From NCBI GenBank assembly GCA_027596075.1, contig JADGJC010000111.1, forward strand, positions 4,362 through 66,410: a stretch of 62,049 nucleotides of DNA. The letters run 5' to 3'. The stretch is from Rhizophlyctis rosea (taxonomy: Eukaryota > Chytridiomycota > Chytridiomycetes > Rhizophlyctidales > Rhizophlyctidaceae). Position numbers and translations under genes: made by a program. Each line of letters starts with the position of its first letter. Position 1 is the first letter of the stretch. This document shows positions 44,855 to 57,183 of this stretch, in pieces. The notes beneath the pieces were generated by a model, which searched no databases, was not told the DNA's origin, and saw only the letters and a list, made by a program, of their open reading frames with translations.

Positions 44855-47800
44855 ATGTCTAACATTCCTGACAGTAAGTTATTCACTTCCTTTGACAAGC
44901 ACGCCTTGCGCCCGTTGTTTTAACAGTCTGGTTCATCAGTCCCCGCAAACATCTCTTTCCCGAAGGAGGAGGAGAAGATCCTGGAGTTCTGGAAGGAGAT
45001 CGATGCCTTCCAAACATCCCTCAAACTCTCAGAAGGAAGACCGTTGTACTCTTTCTATGACGGACCTCCCTTCGCGACTGGGCTCCCACACTATGGCCAC
45101 TTGCTTGCTGGCACCATTAAGGTATGGTTTGTAAGGTCGTCTCACTCTCGCGAGAGAAGCACTAAAGTTAGCATCAGGACGTCGTCACTCGTTACGCACA
45201 CTTGACGGGGCACCACGTGGAGCGCCGCTTTGGATGGGACACACACGGTCTACCAGTAGAATTCGAAATCGACAAGAAGCTCAACATCAAGGGAGCCGCG
45301 GACGTACATGCCATGGGTATTGACAAGTACAATGCTGAATGTCGATCGATTGTCATGCGTTACGCGAGCGAATGGGAGTCGACTGTAACGCGAATGGGTC
45401 GCTGGATCGACTTCAAAAACGACTACAAAACGCTCAACCTTCCGTTCATGGAGTCCGTTTGGTGGGTCTTCAAGCAACTTTTTGACAAGGGCCAGGTGTA
45501 TCGTGGTTTCAGGGTGAGTTTGGTTCGGGAGACAGTTCATCTTGAAACAATGACATGACGGCATACGCAGATCATGCCGTACTCCACCGCCATTGGCACA
45601 ACGCTCTCAAACTTCGAAGCTACTCAAAACTACAAAGATGTCATTGATCCCGCTGGTGGGTGATGAATGCATCAGGAAGTTTCAACCGTTGCTTATCAAT
45701 ATCCTATAGTCACTGTATCTTTCCCATTGCTCTCGGATCCCTCGGTCGCTATTCTTGCATGGACAACAACACCATGGACGTTGCCTAGCAATTTGGCTCT
45801 TTGCGTACATCCTGACTTTGATTATGTGAAGATCAAAGGTGAGCTCCCGTCACGGAAGATCGTTCGCCGTTCATTCCAATAACCTTTGGGACCCATTGAA
45901 TAGATGGGGAAACTGGCAGTGTTTGGATCCTTCTGGAGAAGCGATTGGAGGTGTTGTACAAGGACGTCAAGAAGGCCAAATTCACCGTTTTGGAGAAGAT
46001 CAAGGGGAAGGATCTCGTTGGATTGGAGTATGAGCCTATCTTCGGCTACTATGCTGATGTGAGTCCATGCCAAAGACATTTGGTTCAGCAATGGATGTTA
46101 ACCATGCGGGCAATGATAGCGCAAAGGAACAGCATTCCGCGTTGTCTCCGACGGGTACGTCACGGACGACAGTGGTACCGGTATCGTCCATCAAGCACCG
46201 GCATTCGGTGAGGACGATTACCGCGTTTGTGTTGCTCACGGCATTATCACTGGAGAGGGTGACTTGCCCGTTCCGGTTGATGCGTCTGGCAAGTTCGAGC
46301 CTAACATCAAAGAGTACGCCGGAATGCATGTGAAGGTACGTCTCAATTGGCAAGCGTCGTACAACTCGCGAAGCTGACCCATACTTGTAGGAAGCGGATA
46401 AGCCCATCCAGAAAGATTTGAAGGCAAGGGGCCGGCTCATTCGCCAATCACAACTTTCTCACCAGTACCCATTCTGCTATCGGTAAGCATATTGTAACGA
46501 TGACGCGCGATGCTCAATGCTTACATTGTCCGGCAGGTCGGATACACCTCTCATCTACAAAGCCGTGCCGGGTTGGTTCGTCCGCGTCTCCAACATCAAC
46601 GACAAGCTCCTGAAGAACAACGCTCAGACATACTGGGTCCCTGATTTCGTAAAGGAGAAGCGTTTCCACAACTGGCTGGAGGGTGCGCGCGACTGGAACA
46701 TCTCGCGTACACGGTACTGGGGAACGCCTCTTCCCCTGTGGGTCAGCGACGACTACGAGGAAATGGTCGCCATTGGATCCGTGGAGGAGCTCGAGCAATT
46801 GTCGGGATGCGCGAAGTTGGACAACATCCATCGGGAGTTCATTGACCATATCACCATTCCGTCTAAGAAGGGGAAGGGAGTGTTGAAGAGGGTTCCTGAT
46901 GTGTTTGATTGTTGGTTCGAGAGTGGAAGCATGCCGTACGCGCAACAACACTACCCCTTCGAGAACCGCGACAAGTTCGAGAAGAGTTTCCCGGCTGATT
47001 TTATCGCGGAGGGTATTGACCAGACTCGCGGGTGGTTCTACACTCTTATGGTGTTGTCCACACACCTGTTTGACACACCGCCTTTTAAGAACGTTATTGT
47101 TAACGGGTTGGTGCTCGCGGAGGACGGGAAGAAGATGAGCAAGCGGTTGAAGAATTACCCGGATCCTAATTTGATTATGGACGTGCATGGGGCTGATGTG
47201 TTGAGGTTGTATCTTATTAATTCGCCGGCTGTGAGGGCGGATACGTTGAGGTTCCGGGAGGATGGTGTGAAGGAGCTTGTGGCTAAGGTTTTCTTGCCTT
47301 GGTATAATGCGTACCGGTTCTTCTTCTCTCAATTATCTTTGTTGAAGAAGGTATATATGCGGTGATTGGCATGACTTGTCGTACGGTAACTAAGGTTTGT
47401 GATTAGGAACATGGTCGGGACTTCCAGTACAACCCTAGCTTGAAGTTGGGCAAGGATGACAACGTTATGGACCGCTGGATCTTGGCTTCTACTCAGTCGC
47501 TCATTAAGTTCGTGCGAGCGGAGATGGCTGGTGAGCTTGATTGGAAATTGAGGCCATCAGGTTTCTGGAAGCCAAATTGACATATTCCCATCTTCAGCGT
47601 ACCGTCTGTACACCGTAACACCTCAACTCCTCAAGCTCATCGACTCCTTGACGAACTGGTACGTCCGGTTCAACCGTAAGCGCCTGAAGGGTGAGAATGG
47701 CGCTGAGGAAGCCGTGCGGGCTCTCAACGTTCTGTTCGAAGTTTTGTTCACTTTGTCGAGGTTGATGGTACGGTTTTCCACATTTTCCACACGTCCTGAA

Positions 47801-48996
47801 TGATATGAATCTAATGACACGATGACAGGCGGCATTCACACCCTTCATCGTCGAGAACATGTACCAAAACCTGAAGAAGTGTCTGCCACCATCCGAGGAA
47901 GACACGAGAAGTATCCACTTCTTGTTGTTCCCGGAGGTTAAGGAGGAGTACTTTGATGAGGATATTGAAAGGGCTGTGTCTCGTATGCAGACGGTCATTG
48001 ATCTTGGGAGGTTTATTCGTGATCAGAAGACGTTGCCTTTGAAGGTGCGTTTGCAGATTGAATGAGTTATGGTTGGGTGGAAGGCTGATGGGATGTGTAT
48101 GAAGACACCACTCCGCGAACTTGTTATTATCAACCCGGACCAGCAGTACCAAGCTGATGTCAAGTCTTTGGAGTCGTATATCTTTGATGTAAGTGATCTC
48201 ACGTTGTCCCTCACGAACTGAGATGCAAATCTCACCCCTCCCCCCACTCAGGAACTCAACATCCGCACCCTAACCGTAACCGGCGAAGAATCCAAGTACG
48301 GCGTTAAATACAAGCTCCTCCCCGATCTCAAAGTCCTCGGTACGAAGCTGAAAAAGGACGCTGTGAAGGTTAAGAACGCTCTTCCTGCCATCTCGCAGGA
48401 GGAGATCAAAGCGTTTGTGGCTAGTGGGAAGATTACGGTTGCGGGACATGAGTTGAAGGAAGAAGATTTGCAGGTTACGCGGTACTTTGAAGGGGAGAAC
48501 ACGACGTACCATGCGCATTTCACGAAGGAGGTTTTGGTTATTATGGATGTTGCGTTGGATGAGGGGTTGATTCAGGAGGGGTTGGCGAGGGAGGTTATTA
48601 ATAGGGTGCAGAGGTTGAGGAAGAAGGTGAGGGGGTTTGGTTTTGGGGGTTGGTGTCGCCTTCGTGTGGACTTACTTTTCTCTCCTTTTGCTTTTAAGGC
48701 GAACCTCCTCGCCACAGACGAAGTGTTGTATTATTACCAGTTGACGCAGGACCCGAACGATGAGTTGAAGAATATTCTTAAGACGCAGCAGGGGGTTTTG
48801 AATAAGGCGTTGAAGCAGGATTTGGTGGAGGGGAAGCCGGGGAAGGGGTTGATTTTTGAGGAGGAGCAGGAGGTAAGGGCCGAGGGGTTTTGTTTTGGGC
48901 CTTTTGGGTTTGCTGGGGAAGTGTGTTTTGTCTGACGTTGTTTGGATGCAGGTTTCGAACTCGAAGTTCATCCTTGCGCTTGCGCATCGGGAGTAG
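44855..48996 (+). CDS. ILS1: Cytosolic isoleucyl-tRNA synthetase
   Basis: It charges tRNA-Ile. Sixteen exons fit in phase: 44855-44873, 44940-45121, 45178-45513, 45571-45655, 45710-45838, 45904-46058, 46120-46335, 46391-46482, 46537-47350, 47407-47530, 47598-47767, 47829-48044, 48105-48188, 48252-48626, 48699-48872, 48952-48996 (1071 residues). Class I signatures: the HIGH-type [23 protein letters not shown], the editing-domain [12 protein letters not shown] and [49 protein letters not shown] and the KMSKR motif [13 protein letters not shown]. The anticodon-binding and eukaryotic C-terminal parts follow. The length is normal for the eukaryotic cytosolic enzyme. There is no targeting peptide. 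Confidence 0.96.
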
Positions 48997-49284
48997 TGGT
49001 AGTTAGCGGTGTTTAAGAGTGTGGATGGAACGTTTTTATTGGAGTTTTTGTGTTTAAATAGATGTTTGGATAGAGAAAGGATAGTTTGCATGGTGTGGTG
49101 GTGATATGGGCTGGAGATCAGATTGGTTGCGCAGAATTGCAGGGTATAATGTGTCTTTTCAATTTGGTGATACCGAGAGGCGGGGACCAACGTCTTGCTG
49201 GAAGCTCGGAACTACAATCTAACTACACCCCAAGCATATCCCTTTTTCCAAATACAAACCCGTAAATGCCCCATGTTCCCGCTA

Positions 49285-50939
49285 CTACTCCACAATCCCC
49301 CTCATCTCCGGCGCCGGATCCCGTCCCATCAACTTCCTAATAGCATCTTCGACCTTGACACCCCTATACAGTACTGAATGCACAGCATCACACAACGGGG
49401 CATCAACATCCAGCTTCTTTGCAAGGTTCCATGCTGCTTCAGTGGTAGCTACACCCTCCGCAACAGAACCCAGCGTCCGCGTAATATCGTCAAGAGTCTC
49501 GCCTTTGCCCATTCGGTACCCAACCGTGAAGTTACGTGATTTTTCAGAGGTGCAGGTTAGGAAGAGGTCGCCTACGCCGGCCTGTTGTATTTTCTCATAT
49601 AAGCATCAACGCATCACACAACCAAAAACCACAACCGAAAAACCCACCAATCCCGCAAACGTAATCGGCTCCGCACCCATCGCCACACCGAATCGTGCAA
49701 TTTCCGCAAGACCACGAGTTATGACTGCAGCACGGGTGTTCATTTGAAAGCCCATGCCTGTGCAGGCACCTGATGCAATGGCGATGACGTTCTTCAACGC
49801 GCCGGCGATTTCAACGCCCACGACATCAGGGACGTCGTAGACTCTGAAATGCGGAGTGTGGAAGAGTCGTTGAGTTCTGTGGGCGCGGGCGCGGGAGGAG
49901 GAAGCTACTGTTACGCCTGTCTGTTTGGAAGTTCAGATGTAGTTCAAAAACGACAGGAAGGGTGTAGGGTTGTTTGTTTACATACAGGCTGTCGCTTAAC
50001 GATTTCCGCAGCAAAACTAGGACCGGACATGAATACTGCGCGGGGGCCCATGTCTTTACCTAGAACGTCTATTGTGATATCGCTGGGGAGGAGGCCGGAG
50101 GAGATTTCTATGCCTTTGTTTACGAAGATTAGGAGGTGGTGCAGGTTGAGGTGGGGTTTTACTTTTTCTAGGACGGAGCTGGGTGGGTGGTGTCATTGGC
50201 GGCCGGTGAGTTTTGAATGATGCTGCAGGTGGATGAGCAAGTTGTGACTTACCGCATGTGTTGAGTGGGTATAGAGAATATGACGACGGTGTGGGAGAGG
50301 AGGAGGTCTGCGTTGATGGTTGAAGTTGCTTTGACATTAGACGAAAGTTCTACCTGTTGAGAGATGTGTTATTAGAGTTGTGGGTTGAGAATGGTTAGGA
50401 GGCGGACTTACATCGGCCATGTATTTGCTGTTGCGATGCTCATTATTGATAGAATCCACGACCTTGGTATCACGTGCCCATATTGTTACTGAGTTGCCAA
50501 TATCTGTAGGGGGTCAAACTGTCATTGCCAAGTACTAGCAGATATTGACGCGTCTCATTTAACAAACCCAACCTGCAAGGTGGTCGGCTAGACATGTTCC
50601 AAAATTGCCCGCCCCCAAGACAACAATTTTCTTATCTCCTCCCGTGGGTTCTCCTCCGCACTCCAAGTCGTTCAGTATGGGCGGTATGATATGGTCAGTG
50701 GTGCGTGGTGCTGGGTTTGGCAGTTTTTGGGTGGATGACGCTGGGGTTGGGAGTGATTGGGGGTTGGAGTGTGCAGGGTTCCCGCAGTCGGCACCTTCCG
50801 GGCAGCTTTCTGGCGCCGTATCGGCCGCTACGTACATCTTGTCAAGAATTCCTCCCATTGCTGGCTGGTTGTGGGAGAGGGGCGGGAGCGATTCGGGGTA
50901 TTTTTGACAGGAAGGGAGGCCCTCAAGTTTGGGGAGCAC
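49285..50939 (-). CDS. NAD(P)-dependent glycerol-3-phosphate dehydrogenase, GpsA (bacterial) type
   Basis: It interconverts dihydroxyacetone phosphate and glycerol-3-phosphate for lipid or osmolyte supply. Minus-strand exons read: a 95-residue Ser/Pro/Cys-containing N-terminal extension, the NAD-binding KKIVVLGAGNFGTCLADHLA, NIGNSVTIWARD, VVIFSIPTQHM, FVNKGIEISSG, MSGPSFAAEIVKRQP then TGVTVASS, VVGVEIAGALKNVIAIASGA, and AGVGDLFLTCTSEKSRNFTV then MGKGE. The GDL.LTCTS..SRN motif is the GpsA form; eukaryotic Gpd1 enzymes instead have a GVADLITTCYGGRN-like block. The catalytic Lys in GALKNV is present. The start is 50939, with alternative Mets at 50858 and 50837. It is convergent with ILS1. Confidence 0.88.
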
Positions 50940-51841
50940 GGGTCCACGTGCGCGAACACCGCTGTGTGCACTTCCTTGAATGGACGCTTCCTGAGTCGAG
51001 GTATACCTTTGTCCTTCCTGCTGCTACGTCTTGAACTGAAGTGTACGGGTATCTGCTGCTTTATTCAGTGTAAGATGGTGCTAAATGAGCAGGAGGGAGC
51101 TGGGCTGCTTCTCCATCCTGTTGAACCGTTTTGTGTAACAATAGCGGAGTGCCGCTGCGCCCCCGTGCTCAATGCTTGGTCTCACAATTCTACTATTGTT
51201 CAAACATCCTCTTCCCTTTCATTGTGATGCTGCTCCATAGGTCGGCAACGTAGATTCGAAGGCATAGAATCGAGCTGATGCCTGGGCACGGAATGCAATG
51301 ATACTTGACCTTCAAAAGGAAGTCGAAGTGCTTGACGAGTTTGGTACCGCTCACATGAAGACGATCCCATTGAAATGGGTGGCAAAATTCATATTGTCAC
51401 TTAAGAGTGCAAGTCCATAATGGCGCTTAACGTATACCATTTATGAAGATGTGTTGGATATGATTTGGATATAATGTTGGATATGGATTCAGTCCTTGTG
51501 TTCTGGTCCCTAATTCAGGGTCCACATGTAAGACCCTGGCGTCTTGGGCGGCTCAGTGGCATAAGCCACATGCTTGTGGTGCTGGTTCACTGTGGTTCAC
51601 CCTTCCCAAAAAGTTACATCACCCGCCCTTCTTTCCTTCCCATCAACAGATAGTAACTGGCCAGATTCTCAACTAAACGTCAACACAACTCCGGTGTTCA
51701 CAAAGTAGGTATATGGTGCTCACATAGTCATGGGTTACACGTAGAAGATTCCATTCCGCCCTGCTTCAGAACTGGCGTCTGATTTTCGCGATCCCTTTCC
51801 AAAGGCAGGCGCCTTCAACCAACAGAGTCTTTTTAGACGCG
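50940..51841. other. Intergenic, nothing firmly recognised
   Basis: No exon with splice support was found. A GGCT...AGCC stem-loop near 51550-51570 looks superficially like a tRNA D-arm, but the rest does not fold as a tRNA. Three ATTTGGATATAATGTTGGATATG-like words cluster near 51450-51490. Confidence 0.3.
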
Positions 51842-53265
51842 ATGTTCCGTGACGCCAACACTCAACAAGACACTGTCGCTCGCTGCTACATCACCTCTAT
51901 CCCCGAACTTCTCCTTTTTACCATCTTCGAGTTCATTCAGCCGCCTACCGATAAACACTGCCGTGTGGAACGACTCAGTCGCCGCCCAACTGACGAGCTT
52001 GACGCTGAAGGGCTGCCATATGAAATTCATCTTGCTCAGGTCAATTACAGCTGGCCTGCCTACATAGCCTATGATCTTACCGACTATTTTGGTCATATAG
52101 GTTTGCCAACGGTTCCGTGCCACTGCTCTCCGTTTACGAAACGGTAACTGCCTAGAGGACGTGGCCACCTATACTCCGCGTTCCAAAACGTGCACGATAT
52201 GCTCAAGCATACGACGTTTTCCTTGGTGATCCCATGCGCGTAGCAGCTGTACGAACGCTGACACTATACGGTGTCACGGGCTGGAAACCTTTGGCGGTTA
52301 TCGATGTGGCCAAACTTCAGCGGTTACATTTGCGGCAGCCCATTGGTGCCATTCGAATGATTGACAACAAGCAGCGCAAGTTTCTGGAAGATGTGGTAGA
52401 AGCCTTCAGAGCCCCCCTTAGCGCCGGACGACCTCTTTGCCTCCAAACATGTACCATTTCACCCTTGTGGGAAACCAATCTGTCTACCTCGTTGGTTCAG
52501 CTCTTTGGCGTATTGCAACGTGCTCCGCTCAAAACACTCGAATGCCGCACGGATCCTGTCGTCTCTAGAAAAGCGGGCATGATCATCGACGTACCCGCTG
52601 ATATATCCTTCCACTCCCTCAAATCGCTGACATGCTGCTCCGATATCAACTTCCCAAATCTTGGTACCGCAATGCCCAATCTAGCAAAATGTCACATTTG
52701 GGACCACAGATCTCGAAAGCCGGGCACCCCAGCACCACCCGTTGAGTCAATCCTAAGAACCATCACACAATCTACCCTTGTCAAATTGCATCTTTTTGAT
52801 GCGTTTTGTGAAATGGCGCTCTCGTCTATACCCGCTTCCGCTCTTACCTCCCTCCGGTCTATCCACATTCTGGGCTATGATATTTACAAATCACACTCAT
52901 CACTTCATTTGTCAAAACCAATGTCGCACCTGCACAACCTCACCAGTCTCAGTCTCCTCGCCTGCGTCCATGACTGCAAAACCATATGTAAGTGGTTGTC
53001 TCATATCCCCAGCAGAAAGGTGACGGAAATCATCTGCCGGATGTCGACCTGGGATTACAGAGAGGTGTTTGGTGCGTTGAGGCGCTGGCGTGGAGTTTTG
53101 AAGAAACTTGATATCGTGTTTTTCAATGGAGGTGGGGAGGAGGGTCGGGATGAGCGTAGAGCTGTACAGGAAAGGGATGAGAAGAGATTGGCGGAGGAGT
53201 TGGGGATTCGGAGAGTTCAGTTTGTGTGGAGTACTGCTGTTGGGTTTGACCACCAGTTCACATAG
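51842..53265 (+). CDS. F-box/leucine-rich-like protein, tandem copy A (frameshifted)
   Basis: An N-terminal F-box (CYITSIPELLLFTIFEFIQP) lies in exon 51842-52039; intron 52040-52100; then VCQRFRATALRLRNGNCLED. The long C-terminal frame (52234-53265) holds repeated helix-strand units with LTSL, LHNLTSLSL and WRGVLKKLD, like an irregular LRR domain. Against copy B (54013-55348), the segment after RSK shifts frame at an AAAA run (52185-52188); removing one A would restore the alignment to copy B. The copy is therefore interrupted, by real mutation or by a base-call error. As an F-box protein it would recruit a target to an SCF ligase. Confidence 0.65.
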
Positions 53266-54012
53266 TGGGGTCATTTTGGTAGATTGATTCATTCATTTAG
53301 TTTTGGCATTAGCTTTTTTTTTGTAGGGTGATAGTTTGCATTGTTTCAAAAGCATTTGTCTTAGCATCGGCAGAGTTTTGACTCTGGTCAAATGTATGTG
53401 GTATCAGCATATGTGCGCTTATCCCATGCCCCATATGTGCAAGTGTGGAGTCGGCCGTCAACTTTGAAATCTTACATTTCCGGTGTGTGAGTCTCCAATC
53501 GTTTGACGGCCGAACAGGGGATAAGTGCGATTGGAGGGTCGGAGCGTAGCGGAGATGCCTAAACGGACATGAGTAGAATAATGGGCTTATCCTCTGTCCT
53601 GCTGTCTCACGACACACTTCACTGCCAATTGTGCAATCATTCACACTGAGCAGAGAAACGCATGGGTATGCTTCAGATTGGCAACATGGCCCCACGGGTC
53701 CTTGTGAGGTAGCCAAGCCACCCATCCAAAGATCTGTTGCATGTTGAATCCCTTTTTTGGTCCCGATCTCGTTGTTTTCCCACGCAACGGCCTTCGGGCT
53801 TTCTTTAAAAGTTTGAGCAAGACCTGTGAACTCCTGAATTGACCAGCACAAACAAGGTAAAGGGTGTTACAAATATATGCATGCGCAAAGTTCCGTGCAG
53901 CAAATTGAAGTCCTCGGTTCAGGAGTAATGGTACATCCCGTAACGCTTTTGCTGATCGTCACGACCTTCCACCCGACAGACAACTCGATCCATCGCAAAC
54001 ATCTGACGCAAA

Positions 54013-55348
54013 ATGTCGTGCATGACCGTCTCCCACGAATATGAATCTGTCCCATTTTGTTACATAACCGCGCTTCCTGACCATATACTCTACGCCATCT
54101 TCGAACACGTCCACCCTCCGAAAGACCGAGAACGTTCAGACCAATCCATATTCGCTTTCGAGGACGAAGGGCCTCCCCACAAAATAATCTTGCTCAGGTA
54201 AAACACATCTGCTCCCTTGGATCGCCTCGCTTGCTTGCAGCCTTTACTGATCACCTCACCAGGTTTGCAAGTTATTCCGCGCTATGGCTTTCCGGTTGCG
54301 AAATGGCCACTGTCTAGACGTGATCACCTACCTCCCTCGATCCAAACACGCACAATTCGAAGCAGCATACGAAACTTTCCTTGACGACCCTGTGCGCGTT
54401 GCATCCGTTCGAACGCTCAGGCTGAATGACAGCACTGGTCGGAAACCCTTGGAAGTCATTGACGTGTCGAAACTGTTAAACCTTAATCTCCGGCCTGCTT
54501 TCTATTGCGAGACAAAGGTCGACGACAACGGACAGAACTTTGTTGACCATGTGGTGGAAGCCTTCAAAGCCGTCGTTGCCGCTGGAGGACCTCTGCGCCT
54601 CCAGACGTGTGCGGGATCCTTTCGCGGAGACACCAATCTGTCATCTTCTTTTCTTCGGCTTCTTGACGTACTGCAACAGGCTCCGCTCAAGGAGCTCCAT
54701 TGGAAAACATCGCTTTTGGGATGGCGGTCTTCAAGCACATCTTCCATCGTGCCCGCTGATCTCTTATTCAAATCTCTCACCTTCCTGGGCATCTCGTCCG
54801 ACATCATCTTTTCTGATTTGGCCTTAACAATGCCGAAATTGGAGAAGTTCGAGATGGCCCCACACACGATGCACCCAGACGCCTCGACACCATTGTTAAA
54901 AACCCTGACGCAACCTACCTTGACTCACGTCCTTTTCGGTGGCTACTTGTGCACAAAGTCCGTGCAATCACTACCATTCCCCACCCTGACCTCCCTCACG
55001 TCGGCAGAACTCAGTAGCGATAACGAACCCCTCATTCTCGAAACTTCGCTATCCCACATGCACAATCTCACATCTGTCAACTTCCATGGTAAACGAACCG
55101 ATTGCCAGACAGTGTGTCGGCTGCTGTTGTGTTTGCCGAGCACCAGGATAGAGAATGTGTCTTTTACAGTCAACTGCTGGGATTATGAACCGGTGTGTAC
55201 TGGGCTACAGCGGTGGCGTGGGCTGTTGAAGGAGGTGTTGATTATGGTTTCAGTCCGGAGCATTGTGGAGGAAGATCGGATGAAGTTGTGTAGAGATTTG
55301 GGTATCAAGAATGTAAGGTTGATGTCGGTGCCTTTCTGGTTGGCTTAG
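54013..55348 (+). CDS. F-box/leucine-rich-like protein, tandem copy B (possible 1-base deletion)
   Basis: A paralogue of copy A, about 0.75 kb downstream in the same orientation. F-box: CYITALPDHILYAIFEHVHP. After intron 54198-54262 the frame continues VCKLFRAMAFRLRNGHCLDV and runs to the stop at 55348, ending near FWLA. Shared blocks with A include RVA(A/S)VRTL.L, KPL.VIDV.KL, LQQAPLK, LHNLTS and WDY..V...L.RWRG. The end of exon 1 (AAAATAATC at 54181-54189) is one base shorter than in A, so the F-box exon joins the body out of frame. Either a base was lost or the exon boundary differs. Confidence 0.65.
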
Positions 55349-55832
55349 GTCGTCGAGATGGAGACATAAGAAGGTGGAAGGCGGATTGGTTAGGAGGTTG
55401 GCATATCTGCGCAGACTGTCAATACGTTGAATATATGGCTGACGCAGGCCATTCAAATTGTAGAAAAGGCCAAAGCAATTTTGAATGGATATCATAACGC
55501 AGATGGGAGAGGGCATGTTACAGATGGACGTGTGATGAAGTGCTGAACAACTATGCTCATCACGATAAATGCCGAAATATGATGGTACACAATACTGGTT
55601 GAGTTCACCTCATACATTTCTACCAACTTGGCCACTTAGTTCAAGTTCAGTCAGTTTGAAGATGAATATGAACGTGGGATGTTGAGATTGGGAGACCCTG
55701 GCGCGCTCATTTGTAAACAAACAATGTGCTAAGCCACACACGTCACTCACCCCTCCTTCCACTTCCTTAAACCTTTCCACCTTCACCGGCATCGTAACTC
55801 TTGCAATTTGCCAGCTAGAACGAAACCTGACT

Positions 55833-56902
55833 ATGACACTGATATCGAGCGTGAAGCAACTGCTGGGGCTTGAACGGCAAGTTGACTGGTCGGGGAAGCG
55901 GGTTGTATTTTGTGGATGTTCTACTGGTATAGGACGAGAAGCTGTTCTTGTGCTTGCCAAGCGTGGTGCACATCTCTTGCTGGTTAGCAGGTCCGCCAGG
56001 GCTTTGGAAGACGTGAGTGTTATTCTCGTGTTTAAGTACGAAAATCCAGTTAAGCTCAACTACAAAGCTTGTGTCTCGTCATTCCGCCATAGCTCGCCAC
56101 AGAATGTCGCACCCTCGGCTCTCCCTCCATCCATGTCCACCCTGCAGACCTCGGCTCCCTTGACGCTTGTGCAAATATATACCGCACAGCTAGCAAACAC
56201 TTTGGTCACATTGATGCCGTCTTCCTAAACCATCTCAACACCTGTCCACCCACTTTTGCCGCTGTAAATACCAATGCAGACATCACTATGACCACCGATC
56301 TGAACCTTACATGCATGATCTCCCTTGTCAGAGACGCCATCGCCTTCCTACATGAAACTGGCGGAATGTTAGTCTATTCTTCCAGTGCGTCCACACAACT
56401 TCCTATACCCGGTCTATCATTGTACAGGTCAGGGACAAAGAAAGTGCACTTCATTCTATGGGGCCACATATACTGACAAACCAAAACCAGATCCGTAAAA
56501 GCCGGCATGAACGCCTACCTCGACTCCGTTCGCCAAGAACTCACACTCCTCAACTCCCCCATGAGCCTAACCGTCTGCGTCATCGGCGGCGTTCAAACCG
56601 AGTCATTCCAAAAAGGCATGGGCGAAATTGCTCGCCAACAAGGCGGCATATTCCTGTCAGACGCCATGATCAAATCAGCAGCTAAGCCAGAAGCGGCTGG
56701 GGAGTTTTTGGTTAGTGCGGCTGGTAGACGTGTGAAGTATGCGTATGGACCGGATTATATAGCAGCAGCTATTGGTGAACTGTTTTACTATATACCGTCA
56801 TTTTCGGGGTGGTTCGCTAGGAAGTTGCCTACTATCAGTGGGGAGTTTTACCAGAAAATCAGGACTGGCATAACGGAAAGGCGGAGGGAACTTAGTGAGT
56901 AG
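55833..56902 (+). CDS. Short-chain dehydrogenase/reductase, 11-beta-HSD-like
   Basis: An NAD(P)-dependent oxidoreductase of the classical SDR family. Three exons (55833-56012, 56093-56427, 56491-56902) give 308 residues. The N-terminal Rossmann motif is VVFCGCSTGIGREAVLVLAK (TGxxxGIG type). The second region reads HPADLGSLDAC (D-L after strand 4), then FLNHL in place of the usual NNAG. The active-site Ser lies in LVYSSSAS, and the Y-x-x-x-K pair (LYRSVKAGMNAY) is created exactly across the exon 2/3 splice. Hydrophobic and basic C-terminal segments suggest membrane association like HSD11B1. The substrate is unknown; sterol, lipid or keto-sphingoid reduction are possible. Confidence 0.85.
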
Positions 56903-57121
56903 GGATGGTGGGCGATGCGTATCTATGTATAGTAGTGAGTGTACATTTTTCTGAATTGTATGTACTTTTAAGGTCATGTACGGAGCACGATTATTGGCTT
57001 CCTGCATCAGGTGATGCTGAACATCGTCAGACCCATTACTATGTTCTTTCGCTTGCGCAGTCAGAATTCGCCTGTATCAGCTCTGCCTGTGGTTTCATGC
57101 CTTGATCGACTGATGACAAAG

Positions 57122-57183
57122 AAGGAGATAAAACATTCGTCCGAGATCCGGACGAACGAAGCTTGATTTGACGCCATCTCCTT
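57122..57183. repeat. Nested inverted repeat
   Basis: Outer arms AAGGAGAT (57122-57129) and ATCTCCTT (57176-57183) enclose a perfect inner hairpin TTCGTCCG-AGATC-CGGACGAA (57136-57156). It lies about 220 nt downstream of the SDR stop. It could be a transcription terminator-like or processing hairpin, or a protein-binding dyad. Confidence 0.6.

Noticed and set aside
46514..47332. 272-codon minus-strand ORF opposite isoleucyl-tRNA synthetase
   Set aside because: Antisense shadow of the KMSKR-containing exon; codon bias alone explains it.
51538..51615. tRNA-like stretch (GGCTCAGTGG...AGCC, then GTGGTTCACCC)
   Set aside because: A D-arm-like stem exists, but the anticodon arm has a 4-nt loop, the T-arm does not pair and there is no matching acceptor stem.
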